Shown: positions 44,224-59,068, numbered from the stretch's first letter. The stretch is DNA of 64,000 nucleotides from Tetrapyrgos nigripes (GCA_013368315.1 JAACJM010000026.1:310001-374000); one strand, 5' to 3'. Made by a program: numbers and translations. The notes: generated by a model not told the origin, from the sequence alone.

Positions 44224-45466
44224 TCAAGGAGTACGTCCGTTGTTCTTTGCGCCGTCTGCGCGGATCCATCTTGAGAAACGCGTTAGAGGAATAGGAAGGT
44301 CATGATCTTCAACCTCCTTGGCGAAAGCGTTGAAGGTCCCAGCCCTAGTAAGTTGTTGTGATTCGCGGAATCTTTCGATGAAACGACTAGCGATGGGAAG
44401 GCCTTTGGGTTCTACGCGGAGCGGCAATGGCGGCAAGGCATCATTGGAGCGAGGAGACGGGGTTACGGAAGATTGCCTAGACGAAGACTCGCTACCGTTC
44501 CTCGAAGACACTTGAAAAGGTGCATCGCGCCCACGTCGAACATCATTCGATGCCCAGGGAGCCTTTTCGATATCTGCAGCAGGAAACCGGGCTTTGCGTC
44601 CTGCGGTGGATTCGATGTCGTCAAGGTATTTAGCCCAAGTATCCTCTTCAAAGCCAGTTTTGGGTCGAGGGGCGCTGACGTCCGAAGAATCGAGTCCGGC
44701 AGTCGAAACGCCGAACCATTTGACATCATAGACGGACTTTGACCACAGGTCCGTGTCGTGTCGCAAATGCGTCATTGAGGTGAGCAATAAGATGAGGAAG
44801 TAAGCAAGTGTGCACAGGCTGCTTAGCCAGGTAGATGGAATGAGAAGAAAAGATGATGCATTCACTGCCGAGTCATCTAGAAGAACGTTCAGATTTTGAA
44901 AAGCTGAACCAATCTGTCAAACACACCTGTCTGATGAACGACTGAAGAGGATACGACGGTGGTTGCAATAGCAGCTCCTTGAAGTAAGACTCAGTATAGC
45001 ACAATCTACCAAACTGAGCAAGACGCACCTATCTGCAGCAAGCCCAATATTGCTGACCACGAGCATTCCACGATAACTTGTGCTGTATTGAACTGAGGCC
45101 AGACTAACGGCACAAGTCCACTGCAAAAGCAAACGGAGTCAATACGGAGAGGATGATGGCCAATAGTGGGATGACGCACAGGCTGATAACAATGAAAACA
45201 AGACAGCTATTGAGGATCAAGAACGCAGAAGACCCTGGCACTAATCAAGAAATTAGTCTACGGGAAGTAAATTCTCGTGTAAGTCGCGTCGCACCACCCA
45301 AACCAGCAGAAGAAGAGACATTGATGTTCCAAGATGAAAATATCAGCGTGAGGAGGCTCAAATAAAAGATGAGAGCTGCAGAGGGCATTCAGATACGTTG
45401 GAGTGCAAGCAAAGACGGGTACTGACCGAGGAAGAGGAATCTTAGGATAAGGAATGGGCTAGGCAT
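44224..45466 (-). CDS. MARVEL-like four-span protein with Ser-rich tail (B)
   Basis: Introns 44877-44926, 44978-45028, 45121-45179, 45241-45294 and 45376-45426 give 325 aa. Span one is LRFLFLALIFYLSLLTLIF; then AFLILNSCLVFIVISLGLVPL, a segment ending VECSWSAILGLLQIGAAIA and LSSLCTLAYFLILLLTSM follow. The cytoplasmic tail of about 180 residues is Ser/Arg-rich and ends RADGAKNNGRTP. A TATA box lies about 110 bp upstream of the ATG. The topology matches proteins A and C on the same strand. Confidence 0.7.
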
Positions 45467-46962
45467 CGTGAGGGGTCGTGTTGAAAAGAGCGCGAGAGGA
45501 TTAAGAAAAAGAAGTAAGAAAGAATCTAAGGAGCCACCAGTGACTGCACTGAAGAAGGCCCAGAGGCAGCACGACCTATTTATACTCACGGGTCATTGCG
45601 AAGAACAATAAGAAGTTGAAGAAAGGGAACAAAAGGCTTTCCCGACGCAACTTTGTATATATTTGGTAACGTAAATCAGTCCTTGTGTCCCTATTTGGTC
45701 CCTATTCAATCCGTCGTCTTGGTCCCACAGCAATGAACATTGAAAGCGAAACGTGAATGTAACTCACTTGCTTCTTTGAGCAGCGGCCTCAAGCGAGCTC
45801 GACACGTCTAAACAGACACCAAGATCCTCCCTAAAATTCACCTTGAGCTCGCAATCTCGTTGTACTCAAATTTTCAATGAATCTTAGAGATTGAGCTTGT
45901 GTGGCTTTGGAAGCGGCGGGTGTGTAGATGGAACATGCTGTCCCTAATCCAAAGGTTTGTCTTGTGGTGTGAAAAACCAAAACAAGACTCAGTCAACAGC
46001 CCTAAAGCTAATCCTAGGCTCCCTGCCGTTGGACAAAGATAACTTGTTGAGATGGAAGCGAGCTGTTGAAATCAACAGAGGCACTTTCAGTCACTATTTT
46101 TGATAGCAGAAACACGAAGAATATACCCAAATACTCCAAACGATATATAATGCGACAGGCATCTAGTCGATGTAAGGTCTAGACGAGGATTGTCATTGTA
46201 GGAGAGCAGTACGCTCCCCAGACTCATGCAACAAATGCGACGGCGGCAGAGATGGAGGCAAACGGGACTTGAAGACGTATGTGAACCTACCAATCGTGTC
46301 ACTATCAGTCGGAGCATCAAGAAACTGCTAAAACTCGAAATATTGACAGAATCGTTTGGGAGATCCCTAGAGCTATCATGAATCCTGATGCAGTGGATTG
46401 GCACAAAAACGTTGCGTGCATTAGACTCGGCGAGATGGACAGTCGCTTACTATAGTAAATTGTTTTCCGCAACGACTGCATCATGTGTGCCATGCCACTA
46501 GGTTATAGGCAGGAGATTAGAGGGTCAAGGTAAGATGATTTGGCTCGTATCCAGTCGTCCTTGATCGTATTGAATGAAGGAGCTGGACTGACAGTTTCTC
46601 AAACCATTCAACAGACGTCAGAGTCTTGCCGTTGGACTATTCGGATATGCCAAGACCGATGTACAAACATACAGATAAAGGAGCGGTTAGACATGTTGAC
46701 CTCGCGAAGAAAGCATACCGTTGTGAAGCTCCACAAAGAGTCGGCCAGTACAGCTCGGTCTCGGGACCTTGACGACAGTGTAGTATGTACATCCATCGAC
46801 CGAGGTACAAACAAGTTATTAGGCACGCTGCAGGTAGCAGGTCCGTCGGTTGCTTTTACATCTTGTAGTTCATAGATATTCCCTGTTGTGCAAGTTTATT
46901 CCTGAAACAAGATGACGGGTTCGACATTAACCAATAAAAGTATAATACAGCGGTTTCAAATC
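45467..46962. other. Gene-poor 1.5-kb region
   Basis: The longest stretch without a supported gene. Open frames of about 105-111 codons at 46087-46404 (minus) and 46540-46875 (plus) have no recognisable motif. The promoter of MARVEL-like gene B occupies the left end. Confidence 0.5.
45577..45584 (-). promoter_or_regulatory. TATA box of MARVEL-like gene B
   Basis: TATAAATA on the minus strand, about 110 bp upstream of the ATG at 45466. Confidence 0.5.
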
Positions 46963-49900
46963 CTAAGGCTCGTTCCTCATCCCTCTGGTGAGTGTGAGCA
47001 ACAGGTTCTCAATACGAGCTTGCTGTTCCTAAGCCTCTCTTAGTGGTATTGGCACATGCGATGACATTGGTATCTTACCTGAAGTTCCTTCATCTCTTTC
47101 TTCAACTGCTGGATAGGTGAATCCTTGAGGCTATCCACTAGTGCCTCTAGTTTCCTTGCAGTAGCTTCAACAGCGTTAGAATGATCAGAAGCCGTCCGAG
47201 TAAACAACTTCGCAAGCGGACTCCGACCGTCAACTTCTGCCGAAGAGTCCAAGTTTGTGACGATGCGACGACGCGGTGAGGCGATGGGTGAAAGCAGCGG
47301 TCTTCGCGGAGCGTCTGCTACACTTGAAGAACGCCTTTGAGTGGATGTAGGAGGAGTATGTGCGTTATCTCTCGTGATGGGGAAAGCAGGACGTTCCTCA
47401 TCTGCAGGGGTGAAGAGCTCGTAGCCATGGTCGATATCCATCTCGAAAATGGCTGAGTACAGATCAGCGGAAGTAGAGCCTACGAGGGCCTCCACGAGTG
47501 GCATATGCTTTATGTGACGGGGTAGACTGTAGAAGAATGTGTGCGCTGCGCCCTTTCCAGACTCTCGTACCTTCCGGCCAGAAGCCAGGTATCTTTCATA
47601 GAGAGCAATGACGATCAAGATAGGGAAACTCGTCAATCTGATGAGGAAGACGTTTAAGGAATGCAGAGCCCGCGGAGAGACCACCCAACTCGCTGTTGTG
47701 AATTGTCAGAGGCCAGTGCGTAGTGTGATCAGCTTATTTGATGCGAACCTGGTTTAAGCAAGACGAAACTGGGCTTGAAGATTAGTAACTATAGCACACT
47801 ATACACAAATATAACTCACGCCAATATATTAAAAGGCGGTTGGTAAGAAAACAAAGCATCTGCTTTGACTCTGAAAAGCAAAAGTTAATGTAATGCGGGG
47901 AGACAATCTCTGAGTTGTACTTGCCCTTCTATCACTGCTAGTGCGTGCTAAAGATATTGTGGACATTAATTAGTGCAGTAGTCAAGACTGTACGTTTCTG
48001 ACCTGGAACAGATACTGGAAGCAAGATCTGGTCAATAAACGAACTGAACAGAAAACCATCTTCGCTTTACCTCTTGCGTTGCATTCTGAGTTCACGCAGT
48101 CAGACATATGTTACTTAGCTAAGAGGATGGTAAATTCTTACAGCGTCAATTCTTGCAACGACAGTGGATAGTATCGAGATCAAGATCGTAAGCAAGAGCG
48201 TATTGCTTAGAGCAGCAAACATAGTCATCAAAATAGGACCCAAAAAAGGATGAAAGGACGAAGCTTGTCCAAAGCTAGATGCGTTCCGGTCAGTCGGTAG
48301 TTATAAGCAGAAGATGGGAATATGTCAACCTAAGATAGGTATTTCCGAACCAGATCTGCACCATCAACCATGCGATGGACTTGACAGTCCAAGTATCTTT
48401 GGCTGGAAAAGAGTCCATGAAGTAATCAAACTAAGTGAAAGAAATCCTGTACCAAGTGTCCAAAGGGTGAAAAGAAGTCCAGAAAAGCATATGGCTGCTA
48501 CGCCAATGAAGAAGAGGAATTCTGAGACCATGGCGCGGAGCGATCTGCATGACATTAAGCCTTTAAGTTTCTCTTGGAATTGACAAAAACTTACATGACG
48601 ACAATCGTGTTCGATATGGCAAGAAATGCAAGCCTAGTAACAGCGATGAAAACTGTCGGTCTGAGGCGATAAGGGCTGTTTCGTAACCTGTAGCCAACTT
48701 ACCTAGGGAAAAGGATGCAAGCCCCGCAGGCAAGAATATCAAACGCCATTTCAGATGAGTGTACTACACCTGAGATCAGTAAATCGTTCCGTTAAAGCGA
48801 AACCGAGCATACTGTCTGAATAAGCCAGTCCCTTCGTGCGCAAGATCGCATATCCTATGCATATCAGGATGAATCCAAAGTCAAAGACATTCCACATATT
48901 TGCTATGTAGACTGAGAAATGTTGACATGTCAGTCACATTCAGAAATGATTCACAATGACTCACTGATCCAGCCGTGTTCAGTGGAAGCAGTATACTCAT
49001 CCAGAGCAAACGCAAAGGCGAAGATACAGAAGACGATTTCCCATAGTGTCACTTTCTCAGCGTCGTGATCTGGGGACGCAATGTCAACGATTTTTTCAGT
49101 GGAACAATATGCCAAGACTCACAGGAAAGGCAGAGAACAAAAGTGAGAAGCAGAAGGGTAAAATTCAAGAATGTCAAGGCATTTTTATATTTGGGTACAC
49201 GAAGCCTGAAAAATGAGCTTCCAAGACGAGGTTGAAGCAGGCAACAACTCACCTATAGTGGTCAAAAAGTGGTTTTGTGCGCCAGTCGTATATTTGGATT
49301 CCTCGATGTTTATAATTGTCAGCAAGAACAGACCGTGTCGCTGTCGCTGAATAGACAACCTGCTTTCTCGTCATATGGGAGAACAATGCGTACGTTGTTA
49401 AGACATACTTTTCCGCTGTAAATATCGTTCACTACTTTCTGGGTGACAGGCGAAGCGAGAAAACTTTTTGACTCTGTAGAAATTGCCATCTGTTCCAAAA
49501 AGAAAACACTGAGTGAAAGTCAGAGCGTCATACTCAGTGTACTCACCTCGAGCGCACTCTGGGGATAGTTCAAATCCTCATCATTTCCTCCAAGGTACTG
49601 CCTAACTTCACAAACCACATCTTCGGTTGCTCCCGCCAGTGGATTCCAAGAAGTAGTCAAAGCCGCAATTAGTTTCATCTGATCAGGTGAAAAGTGTGCA
49701 AGAAGTTTCATAGCCATCAATTCGCAAAGATTGGCCCGGGATTGATTGACTAGGAGGTGTTCAGAGTCATGGTAGATAGCAAAGCGACAGAAAGCGCACC
49801 GCCAGCATAAGCTAGATTATCCTCGACTTGACCCAGGAAGTACGACTTCACTACCAAACATGCGTAGACAACTGCCAAGTTGTTGAGACGGGCAAATTTG

Positions 49901-50252
49901 AAGACGAGTGGGCGGACAATGGAAAAATTCACGTCTGAAGCTGTTAAAGAACTGGACCCGGGATGCAGAACGTGAGTGTAAAGCAATAGTGGATGCTTGG
50001 CAAATTCCTTACGCCCAGCTTAGGGGTGAATCTGTTCGTCCACAACTTTGAGCATTCGTAACAGTGTACAGGTAAAGTAACACGCACCTATGGTATTCTG
50101 AAAGGTCGCGAATTATCATTACATAGCAAGGCAGTCCACTCCTGAACACTCACGATTACCTCTTTCTTTAAAGCGGGGATGAGCGGAAAGACTTTTATGG
50201 ATGCGAGGTATTCTTGGGAAGGTGCCAAGAGACTCGAGAGTTCGGGATCCAT
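46963..50252 (-). CDS. YVC1: Vacuolar TRP-type cation channel Yvc1
   Basis: TRP-family channel releasing calcium from the vacuole. The gene has many short exons; I place the start at 50252 and the stop at 46963-46965, but not every internal splice was checked. The cytosolic N-domain reads LIPALKKEVINTIDSPLSW, then the NFSIVRPLVFKFARLNN block. The pre-membrane region is VVYSATATRSVLADNYKHRG and DHYRLRVPKYKNALTFLNF, highly characteristic of Yvc1. The pore-S6 region includes FHPFLGPILMTMFAALSNTL and LISILSTVVARIDA. The C-terminus has a coiled coil (DSPIQQLKKEMKELQEQQAR). A 10-nt micro-exon at 50088-50097 joins EVI to the IDSPLSW segment. Confidence 0.9.
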
Positions 50253-50416
50253 GATAGAGTGAAGCAAAGTATGTATGCGCGCCGTCGTCAAGACTCAAAT
50301 ACATGCCAACTTTACCCCTACGTATACGTCAAGCTTTCATACTGATACAATCCTAATGGTACATCATATCGTACAGACACTACATGAAGTACAGCGTCCA
50401 GCGCAACACTCCCATT

Positions 50417-51799
50417 TTAGTGTGGGTTATCCCTGTCTCTTTCTCGGTAGGAGCTTATATTCGATAAATCTAGAGCTGGTGGTCTTCGAGAAGGGTCAGA
50501 GCCTCCTCGTGGCCTCGGGCCCGTAGGACGTGAGCGCTGCCCCTGTGCTGCGTCAAGTGAGTTCGAGTTTCTGGGATCCTGCGAGGACCCTTGAGAATGT
50601 ATCCTGGCCTTCATGGTGCTGATGGGTTGTGACAACACATCCGGACGGGGCCAATCAATGACAGGAGAAGAGTCGGCAACTAGTGATAGTTTCTGAGATT
50701 GGAAAGATGTCGCTCTCTCGTTTGAATGCGTCATTTCTGGGGGATACAGAATCTGGGGATAGAGCGATTTGTATCCAGTATTGGGTTGAGAGGAGGGGCC
50801 TTGAGATGAACGGACTTCACTGCGATACTGACTTTGTGGCGGTGGTTGAAAGTGTTCTATCTCGTATTCGGCACTAAGCCCTGAATGATGCCCAGAGAAA
50901 TCCGGGGTAGGCACTGGTCGCCGAGGCTGGGGAGCCTTGATACTTGGGGTTGCTGGTGCTTTCTGGGTAGCTCGAGGTGTGGGAGATGGGGGCTGACTGT
51001 TCAATCTCGAGCTATCGAAAAGGGAGAAATCGCGGATCGTGGTGACCCATATTCTTGGATCCTTGATGGAATAAATAACGCAGGACATACAGATCATGAA
51101 AGAATAGGAGAGCACTGCAAAAGTCGCGTCAGAACATCATGGAAAAATGCACGGATGGACAGGTTCGCATACGGGTTATGGTGCACAACCATGTAAAAGC
51201 CATCAGGGCTCGTGTAGAGGTACAGCTTGATGTTTGTTGGTCTACATGTGGGTCAGTGATCTATCGAAAGCGCATATTCAGATACCAACCATTCGTTGAA
51301 CACATCTGTGATGGAGCTATTGAAGAATAGCTGGCAGCACCGGCTAACGGAAATGTCAGTAAATCGCGTCCTCATTCCGAAGAAGAGGGCATACCGAGCT
51401 CCATCACTGAGAGTAATCCTGTCCAGCAGCACTCGAACCATAGTTTATTGGTGACAATCTTTTCGCTATGAGCAGCGAGCTCGATGAAAATCATCGTAAA
51501 TGCGAGGATTAACTGCCGATGTGTCAGGATAATAGCTTGCACAGAAGGCAACACTCACCCCGGCAGCACCAAGGAAAATCAAATAAGGATCGAGAGATGA
51601 GATGCGGGCTGTGGGCAAACCTGAGCTGACCGATCTCTGCTCATGAGGATGAATTCTTACAGCGCGAAGAAAGACTCAAATTCCAGGTGGCTAGACTTGC
51701 TATGATAGAACTACAAATGATGAGAATGGCTTCAAGCAATTTAGCAGATAAACGAGTGGACTGGAATGTCAAGCGCACCAAAAACGACATATCGGACAT
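50417..51799 (-). CDS. MARVEL-like four-span protein with Pro/Ser-rich tail (C)
   Basis: Introns 51115-51172, 51242-51289, 51344-51394, 51513-51558 and 51609-51660 give 375 aa. The spans are LLEAILIICSSIIASLATWNL, YLIFLGAAGLILAFTMIFIEL, a weaker third one in FECCWTGLLSVMELAGAAS, and MAFTWLCTITLLSYSFMICM. A Cys-bearing loop (SQMCSTNDQQTSSC) lies before span four, as in protein A. The 200-residue tail is Pro/Ser/Gln-rich. It lies next to YVC1 in the same orientation. Confidence 0.72.
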
Positions 51800-52185
51800 A
51801 GAGAGAGATATGTAGCATCACTTCATAGAGCAGAGAAGGTAAAAGACGACTGGTGGGATGGAGTAGAAGACAGAAGGGTAGTCCTTGCCTTACAAGCACT
51901 GGTGACACAAGACTTTGGCATCCACCAGGGGCTGATGCTGCATGCATCACTTGCGTTCCCGCATCATGATAGGCTGCTATTTTGTCCATTCCGTTCTCGG
52001 CGCTGTTAGGATTCCGCTTCCTTGCACATCAAAAGAGCATGATATAATCGATGCACTGGAAAAATGTCAATAAAAGCAATCCGAGTATACATAAGTAATA
52101 TATAGTAGCTAGGATATAGATTCCGCTTTCCGTTCTTCTAGTCCTCCAGATAGATCCACATTAACCCATGGCATCTCGCGGACCG
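51800..52185. other. Intergenic region, 386 bp
   Basis: Lies between the MARVEL-like gene C start and the PP4 regulatory-subunit stop. It holds a short minus-strand open frame with no recognisable content, probably promoter and 3' UTR. Confidence 0.5.
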
Positions 52186-55100
52186 TCAGATCAAAACACT
52201 ACTAATACCCTCCGGTGCTGCGTGGAAAACTGGAGGTCTTGAAAACGTAGAGACACGGCTAGCATTGTGTGTTTGGACGGGCAGCCGTGATGATACAGAG
52301 CTCTGGGTCAATGAATCGCGATTGTCTGAAGAATTCGTAACATAAGCCCTGACTTCCAAGGACGAGTCCTTGACAAGATGAGACAGAATTCTCTGCAGCG
52401 ATGATGGTACAGGCTTCGGTTGCCGAGATAACCCAGCTAGAATATCACAGTCAGGGACGACAGGGCAGTCTCAGCAAGGCCTGACGTACTATACAAGTTC
52501 CCAACTAGTCGGGCTACACCTATCCTGACACCCAGGACTTCGTCTCCTGACAGGGGAGCAATGCTTTCGCAGAAAGCGTCATCGACCTGGACTACAAGAT
52601 CCTGTACGTCATCCGCTGTCACCAGCGCCTGCTGGCAAGCAATAAATCTTCAGGGAAGAGAAAGCCTAAGCAAGCTTCTGAGCATTTGAAAGGATTTCAA
52701 CTTACGTCATGCGCTTTCGTGAGCTTGTAGACTGTGCCATAGTCAACAAGGACTCGGAAAGGTTTTCAAGGAGAGGACTTTTTGCTCTCAACGTTGTCCA
52801 TAGCTTGGGGAGCTGCAATAATAATCAGTACGCATAGCGGAATGGCACAGCTTACACTTACGACATGGATTCCAGCTTCCCTGACAGCATTGACCGAATC
52901 CAATAGTGATATCATCTCTAATTCGACCACACTCTTCCAAGCTTCCTGTCCAACCACATCGATGATATCATACAAACTGCGTGTGATCGTCTCCCTCTCT
53001 CTCCATGCCCTGAATGTGCCTGATTCCCAAGTTTGCAGGATATAATTTAGCACTTGTATTTGACCTTCTGTCCCAAGGGCCGAGACGAATGATGAAACAC
53101 ATTCGAGGGCTTTCATCCGAATGTCATCTGCGTCATGCTTCACAGCGTTGGACCATAGTGGCAGCAAATCTCGCTGCGCGTTCTCCGGTCCGACAATCTT
53201 GGCCATTTCACCTAATGATGCGGCAAGTGTACGTTCTATACCTGTGCGATGTATGTCGGGAACTTGGGCTTGAGCTAACGATAGATAGGTTTCCCGGAGG
53301 GTTGGCCATCGACAGCGTCCAAACGTCAATGCCACGGCTGGAAAGTTGAAAGCACAGATGAGTGGGCGAGAGGCGTCATCAAAGAACGCATCTAATGCTT
53401 TGCGTCTATCGTCCACCGCTCCTGGCGGTCTTTTGTCATCATCCGGCTCTTGCCCGTCTATGATGCGTCTATCTTGTGTTCTTCCCAAAAACATCCCCAA
53501 AAGCTCTTCGGGAGGTGATTCAGAGGTTCCATCATTAAAGGGCTCGTGTGACTTATCCTCTGTATGAAAGGTGTATATGACCTCTCCCAGCGCTTCGAGG
53601 ACACCGCTGCGAACCTCGACAGACTCGTCCATACTCGTCCGTATAACAACATCGAGAGCCAGTTTTTTCCGAGCTTTATAGGGTAGCCGTGACAGTATTG
53701 CAGGCAGCGCGTAAAGCGACGAGTGTCGGACGTGATGCACTTTATCTAGCACAAGCTTGTCCAACAGGGGTATCTATGGAGGATGTGAATATTGGTTAGA
53801 GCAGCTAAAAGGAACGAGTTTTACCAGCGAAAGATGCACGACCTCTTCAGGTACAACCTTGGCAAGGGCACCGATGGCAAAGCAAACCTCTCGTCTGACC
53901 CAATAGACAGGATCCCGTGCTACGCGCTCAACCTCTTGAACAAAGACTCCCTTGATGGGATCGTTGAGACAACCTGTAACGCTATGAAAAAGAGCTCATG
54001 AAAGAGAACATGAAATATATCTTACCACTAGCAGCAACAGCAGCCATGAGACTCATGCTACTGAGACGACCGACAGCAGCTTGGTCTCCGTCATTATCGT
54101 CTTCGGCAGGAGGACTCTTGCAAGCTGGAGAAAGAGTACTATGCTGGAGCGAGGCAGTTGGTGATGGCGATGATTCTTGAGGCTGGCGAGCATTCACAGA
54201 AGAATCGTTGGAAGGTGTTTGTGAGGGAGAAGAGCGACGGGGGCTCAAGTCACGGGTAAAACGAGACGAGGATAGAAGGGTGGGTGAAGGTCTTGGTGAC
54301 TGGCTTCTTGTCGGAAGGATACCAAGGCTTGAATCAGAGCCACTCGGAGAAAGATAAACTTCGTCTTCTGACGATGAAGCAGTTGTGCCTGTGGTAGATC
54401 CTGAGTTAGAGATAGAGGATCCAGAACTGGGCAAACTAGCAGGAGAATCGGTTCGATCGTAAGTCGGACGAGCGGGTGGAACGGGCGGGAAATAGGGATT
54501 GTAGTTGTCTTCAAGTCTCTTTGTGCCGGAACGAAGTGAAAAGTTGTCCTCTTCTTCCGAGCCCGTAAAGCGCTGCAAGCTCTGGATACCGTTCACTCCG
54601 TTCTCCGTACTGACGATAAATTGGACGTAGGGCTCGGTGTTGGACGGGGTATTTCCATTTATGCTGACTAAATTGTTGACCGACCTCCAAGGTGAGGAAC
54701 GGTTCTGCGCATCATGTGTATCGCTTTCATCGTCATCTAAGCGCCCCATGCCAATCACCACTTGGTACAGAATCTCCTTTTCAAATAAAGTTCGCTCTTC
54801 TCTACCAAAGAACCCCACGGCAAATTCATCCTCCAGCTCTACTCCGGGAATAGAGTTTCCGGACTCGATATCGTTCACTTTCTTGATTAGTTCCAGCAAG
54901 GTAACAACGGCCTGGCGCGCTGCGCCACCGATAGCTGCATTAGGACTGAGGAGGAGAGTCCCAAGGATGGGAGTGAATGTCTGAACTGATATAATTGGCG
55001 GACCAGCTGGGTCAGGTTCAGAGAGATTGCCCCCGGGATCTGTATCCACATCATCTCCCGGAACAACCCTGCAATGCTGAATTAAAAATTGTAAGATCAA

Positions 55101-55890
55101 GGTAAGGGCCACCATGCAGAGCCACGCACCGTGAAAAACCACCAAATCACAGTTACGAGCTTGGATGAGAAAGCGTCCTTCACCGTGTCATCTACGTGAA
55201 AATGATGAGGAATTATCCTACAAACAAATGAAGTACTGATACACGTACCTTCATCCGTTGCAAGAGTGCTGAGGTGGGGGAGCACGTACTCAATCGCCTC
55301 GTGTGGAGTGATCTGTTCGAGCAAGTCTGGAAGTGCTGTGGCGATGAAGATTCGATGATACAAGGCTTTGCTTTGAGAAAAAAGATAGATCTTTTCCAAG
55401 GCATTTAAAGCCTCGCTTTCAAAGGCTCCATCGACAGGTAGGTCGGTAGACTCTGGAAAAGTTTCCTCTGCCATGACATCTGCATTGCGCTGCATGGATT
55501 CGGGTGGAAGATGTGTACTCGGTAAGAGCTGGGCATTGGGAGGAAGTGCTGAGGAGGTGTGAGGGCTGCAAGAGGATATGGGGAAGAAGACTGGGAGATC
55601 TGAGGAATGGAGATGTGGAGGTTGGGTGGTGGTTGGGGTGGATGGGATATTGACTGAGACGGCTGAGGGTCAGGAGTCTGTGGAAGCGGGCTTGATGGGG
55701 CGGTATAGTAGGTGAGTGCTGGGGAAAGCAGCGGGGAGTCAAAAGGGTTGTTGACAGAGCGTGACGGGGAGGGAGAAAAGGAAATACTGAAGAGATTGGG
55801 AGGAAGGGAGATGTAGTTGGGACGAGACTGGGAGATGGACATGGTGGTGGTCGTTGAAGAAGAAGAGCTACATGTAGTCTGCTCCTCCAT
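52186..55890 (-). CDS. PPP4R1: Protein phosphatase 4 regulatory subunit 1-like HEAT-repeat protein
   Basis: Scaffold subunit expected to bind the PP4 catalytic subunit, similar in build to the PP2A A subunit. HEAT repeats are visible on both sides of a long Ser/Pro-rich insert: EYVLPHLSTLATDE and FTPILGTLLLSPNAAIGGAA before it; VYWVRREVCFAIGALAKVVP, HHVRHSSLYALPAILSRLP and EVRSGVLEALGEVIY after it, then DDIRMKALECVSSFVSALG. The C-terminal region EVLGVRIGVARLVGNLY leads to a Ser-rich tail ending at 52186. The N-terminus is uncertain: translation may start at 55890, with an intron in a Pro/Ser-rich leader, or at 55495 (MQRNADVMAEE). Confidence 0.8.
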
Positions 55891-55973
55891 GTCAGTGTTT
55901 AACTTAGTTGTCCAGCAAGAAAAGTATGCGATGATGTCATTCATTAACAAGCTACTTTACTACAATCTACAAT

Positions 55974-57586
<1,613 letters not shown>

Positions 57587-58148
57587 GTTAGAGGAAAAGA
57601 TGTGGTTTACAACCTGCTTGAGACGGTCAGCCATGGAGGAGGGAAAGACGGAAAGCAAAAATTGTGCCCGCGACGACGCGAAAAGGGCAAGAAAAGGGAA
57701 GGCCGGAATCAGCTGCTCGGCCATCGCATATGATACTTCACAACCGCCACCGGTAAGGACTACTCACCGTTACTTGCAAATCCTTGTGCGGTTCCAAAGC
57801 AGAATCAGGATATCGAGGGCAATCACCTTATGTAAAGCCACAAGTTTATATATGGGACCTAGACAGACTCTGGCTCAGTACCCTCGCTTATTATATGGGA
57901 TGTCCTTCCAACCCCCGCATGCGGCGTTAGCAACTGCTCGTCGTTTTCGCTTTCACTGGTAGCGGTGATAAAGCCATATAATTCAACTAGTAATGTTCAT
58001 CATTAAGATACGTATATAACGGTCCAGACAGGTGTGCGATATATAAGGTTCGTGAAATTAAATGCAATGACGGTGTGTCGTGTAGGGAGGGAATACAACA
58101 GTGTCCACGCCAGGAGAGGCGAGGCAAGAAGGGAACAGGAAGGAAGGG
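57587..58148. other. Intergenic region upstream of aspartate aminotransferase
   Basis: Contains the possible N-terminal extension of the aminotransferase and the 3' flank of the AN1 gene. I see no independent gene. Confidence 0.5.
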
Positions 58149-58455
58149 TCATGCCATGGCTAATTTCGTAGCTACGGTCCGTTCACTTTCCAGCTTCGCC
58201 TTGTTGCGGTCAAATGCTTGTTGTCGGCAATCTTCTAGCTTATTGCAGCTGTGATGCTCGGGGAGACGATGCTACGAAGAGAAGAAAGCAAAGCATAGTA
58301 TGTCAACGTCACTTTCTGAAGCAAGACAACATGCTACTCACCTCTCCACAAAACTGTATTCTACAGTGCGGGCACTGCCCCACGATTCTCAACGCAGCAG
58401 AGTTGCATTGTTGCTCAGAGTTGGCTTGGAATTGGCAACGCTTCTTGGCAGGCAT
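58149..58455 (-). CDS. AN1-type zinc-finger protein
   Basis: One intron (58272-58341) gives 78 aa, almost entirely one AN1 finger. It begins MPAKKRCQF and carries the expected metal ligands in order: C, C (QCNSA), C-x2-C (CPHC), C (FCGE), H (HRLPEH), H and C (HHSC). A basic helix follows (RQQAFDRNKAKLESER) and the end is TKLAMA. Small AN1 proteins occur in stress response and proteasome-linked pathways; the role here is not determined. Confidence 0.88.
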
Positions 58456-59068
58456 TATAGTTAGTGGTAGTTGCAGAAATCAAGTCGAGGGTACAAGCGC
58501 TGCGAATGGGGCACACGATAGGGTGCAGTAGCTAGGAGGAACAAAGGCGACCCGGTGAGTGCAGAGCTAGATATGAATGATGCCGAGCCGTACCGGAATT
58601 CGTGAGGAGTGAGCTATAGGATGTGTTGGTGGTGAGGGATCGAGTACAAGACGGTAAAGAGGTGGCCAGCTTATGTACTTTTCAGAGAGCTTACGCGTAC
58701 ACTCACGTAAGGCCGTGGCAGTGCAGGACCTATCCACTCGATGATAACTAATAACTTCTGGCTTATGGTTGTTCAGGATTTCGATGGGGTATACGAATGA
58801 AGAAATAGATACTATTATCCGTAATGGTCCATTTTTCACCAGACTAGACAGCAGATTAGGTAGACGTAAGTCGAGATAGTAGAAAAGATAATCAAAAATG
58901 AGGGTACGGGGGTGAGAGTGAAGTTGAGAGTGAAGAAGACATGAGGACGTGAATAAGAGATGTGCGTAATCAAACATGAAAAAGATCCAACGGGTAACAG
59001 GGTGGTATGCTGCAGCGAAATTGAATGAATATCAGTACAGGCCAAAGACTAGCATCTAGACCGACCTC
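58456..59068. other. Intergenic region, 613 bp
   Basis: Promoter of the AN1 gene and 3' flank of the syntaxin gene. A 136-codon minus-strand open frame has no recognisable content. Confidence 0.5.

Noticed and set aside
46087..46404. 105-codon minus-strand open frame
   Set aside because: No motif and no supporting neighbours; likely chance in a non-coding region.
46540..46875. 111-codon plus-strand open frame
   Set aside because: No recognisable domain, hydrophobic pattern or splice context, and its composition looks random.
57587..57724. N-terminal extension making the aminotransferase mitochondrial
   Set aside because: The extension is hydrophobic rather than Arg-rich and amphipathic, and the core most resembles the cytosolic enzyme. 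The start at 57586 gives a conventional N-terminus.
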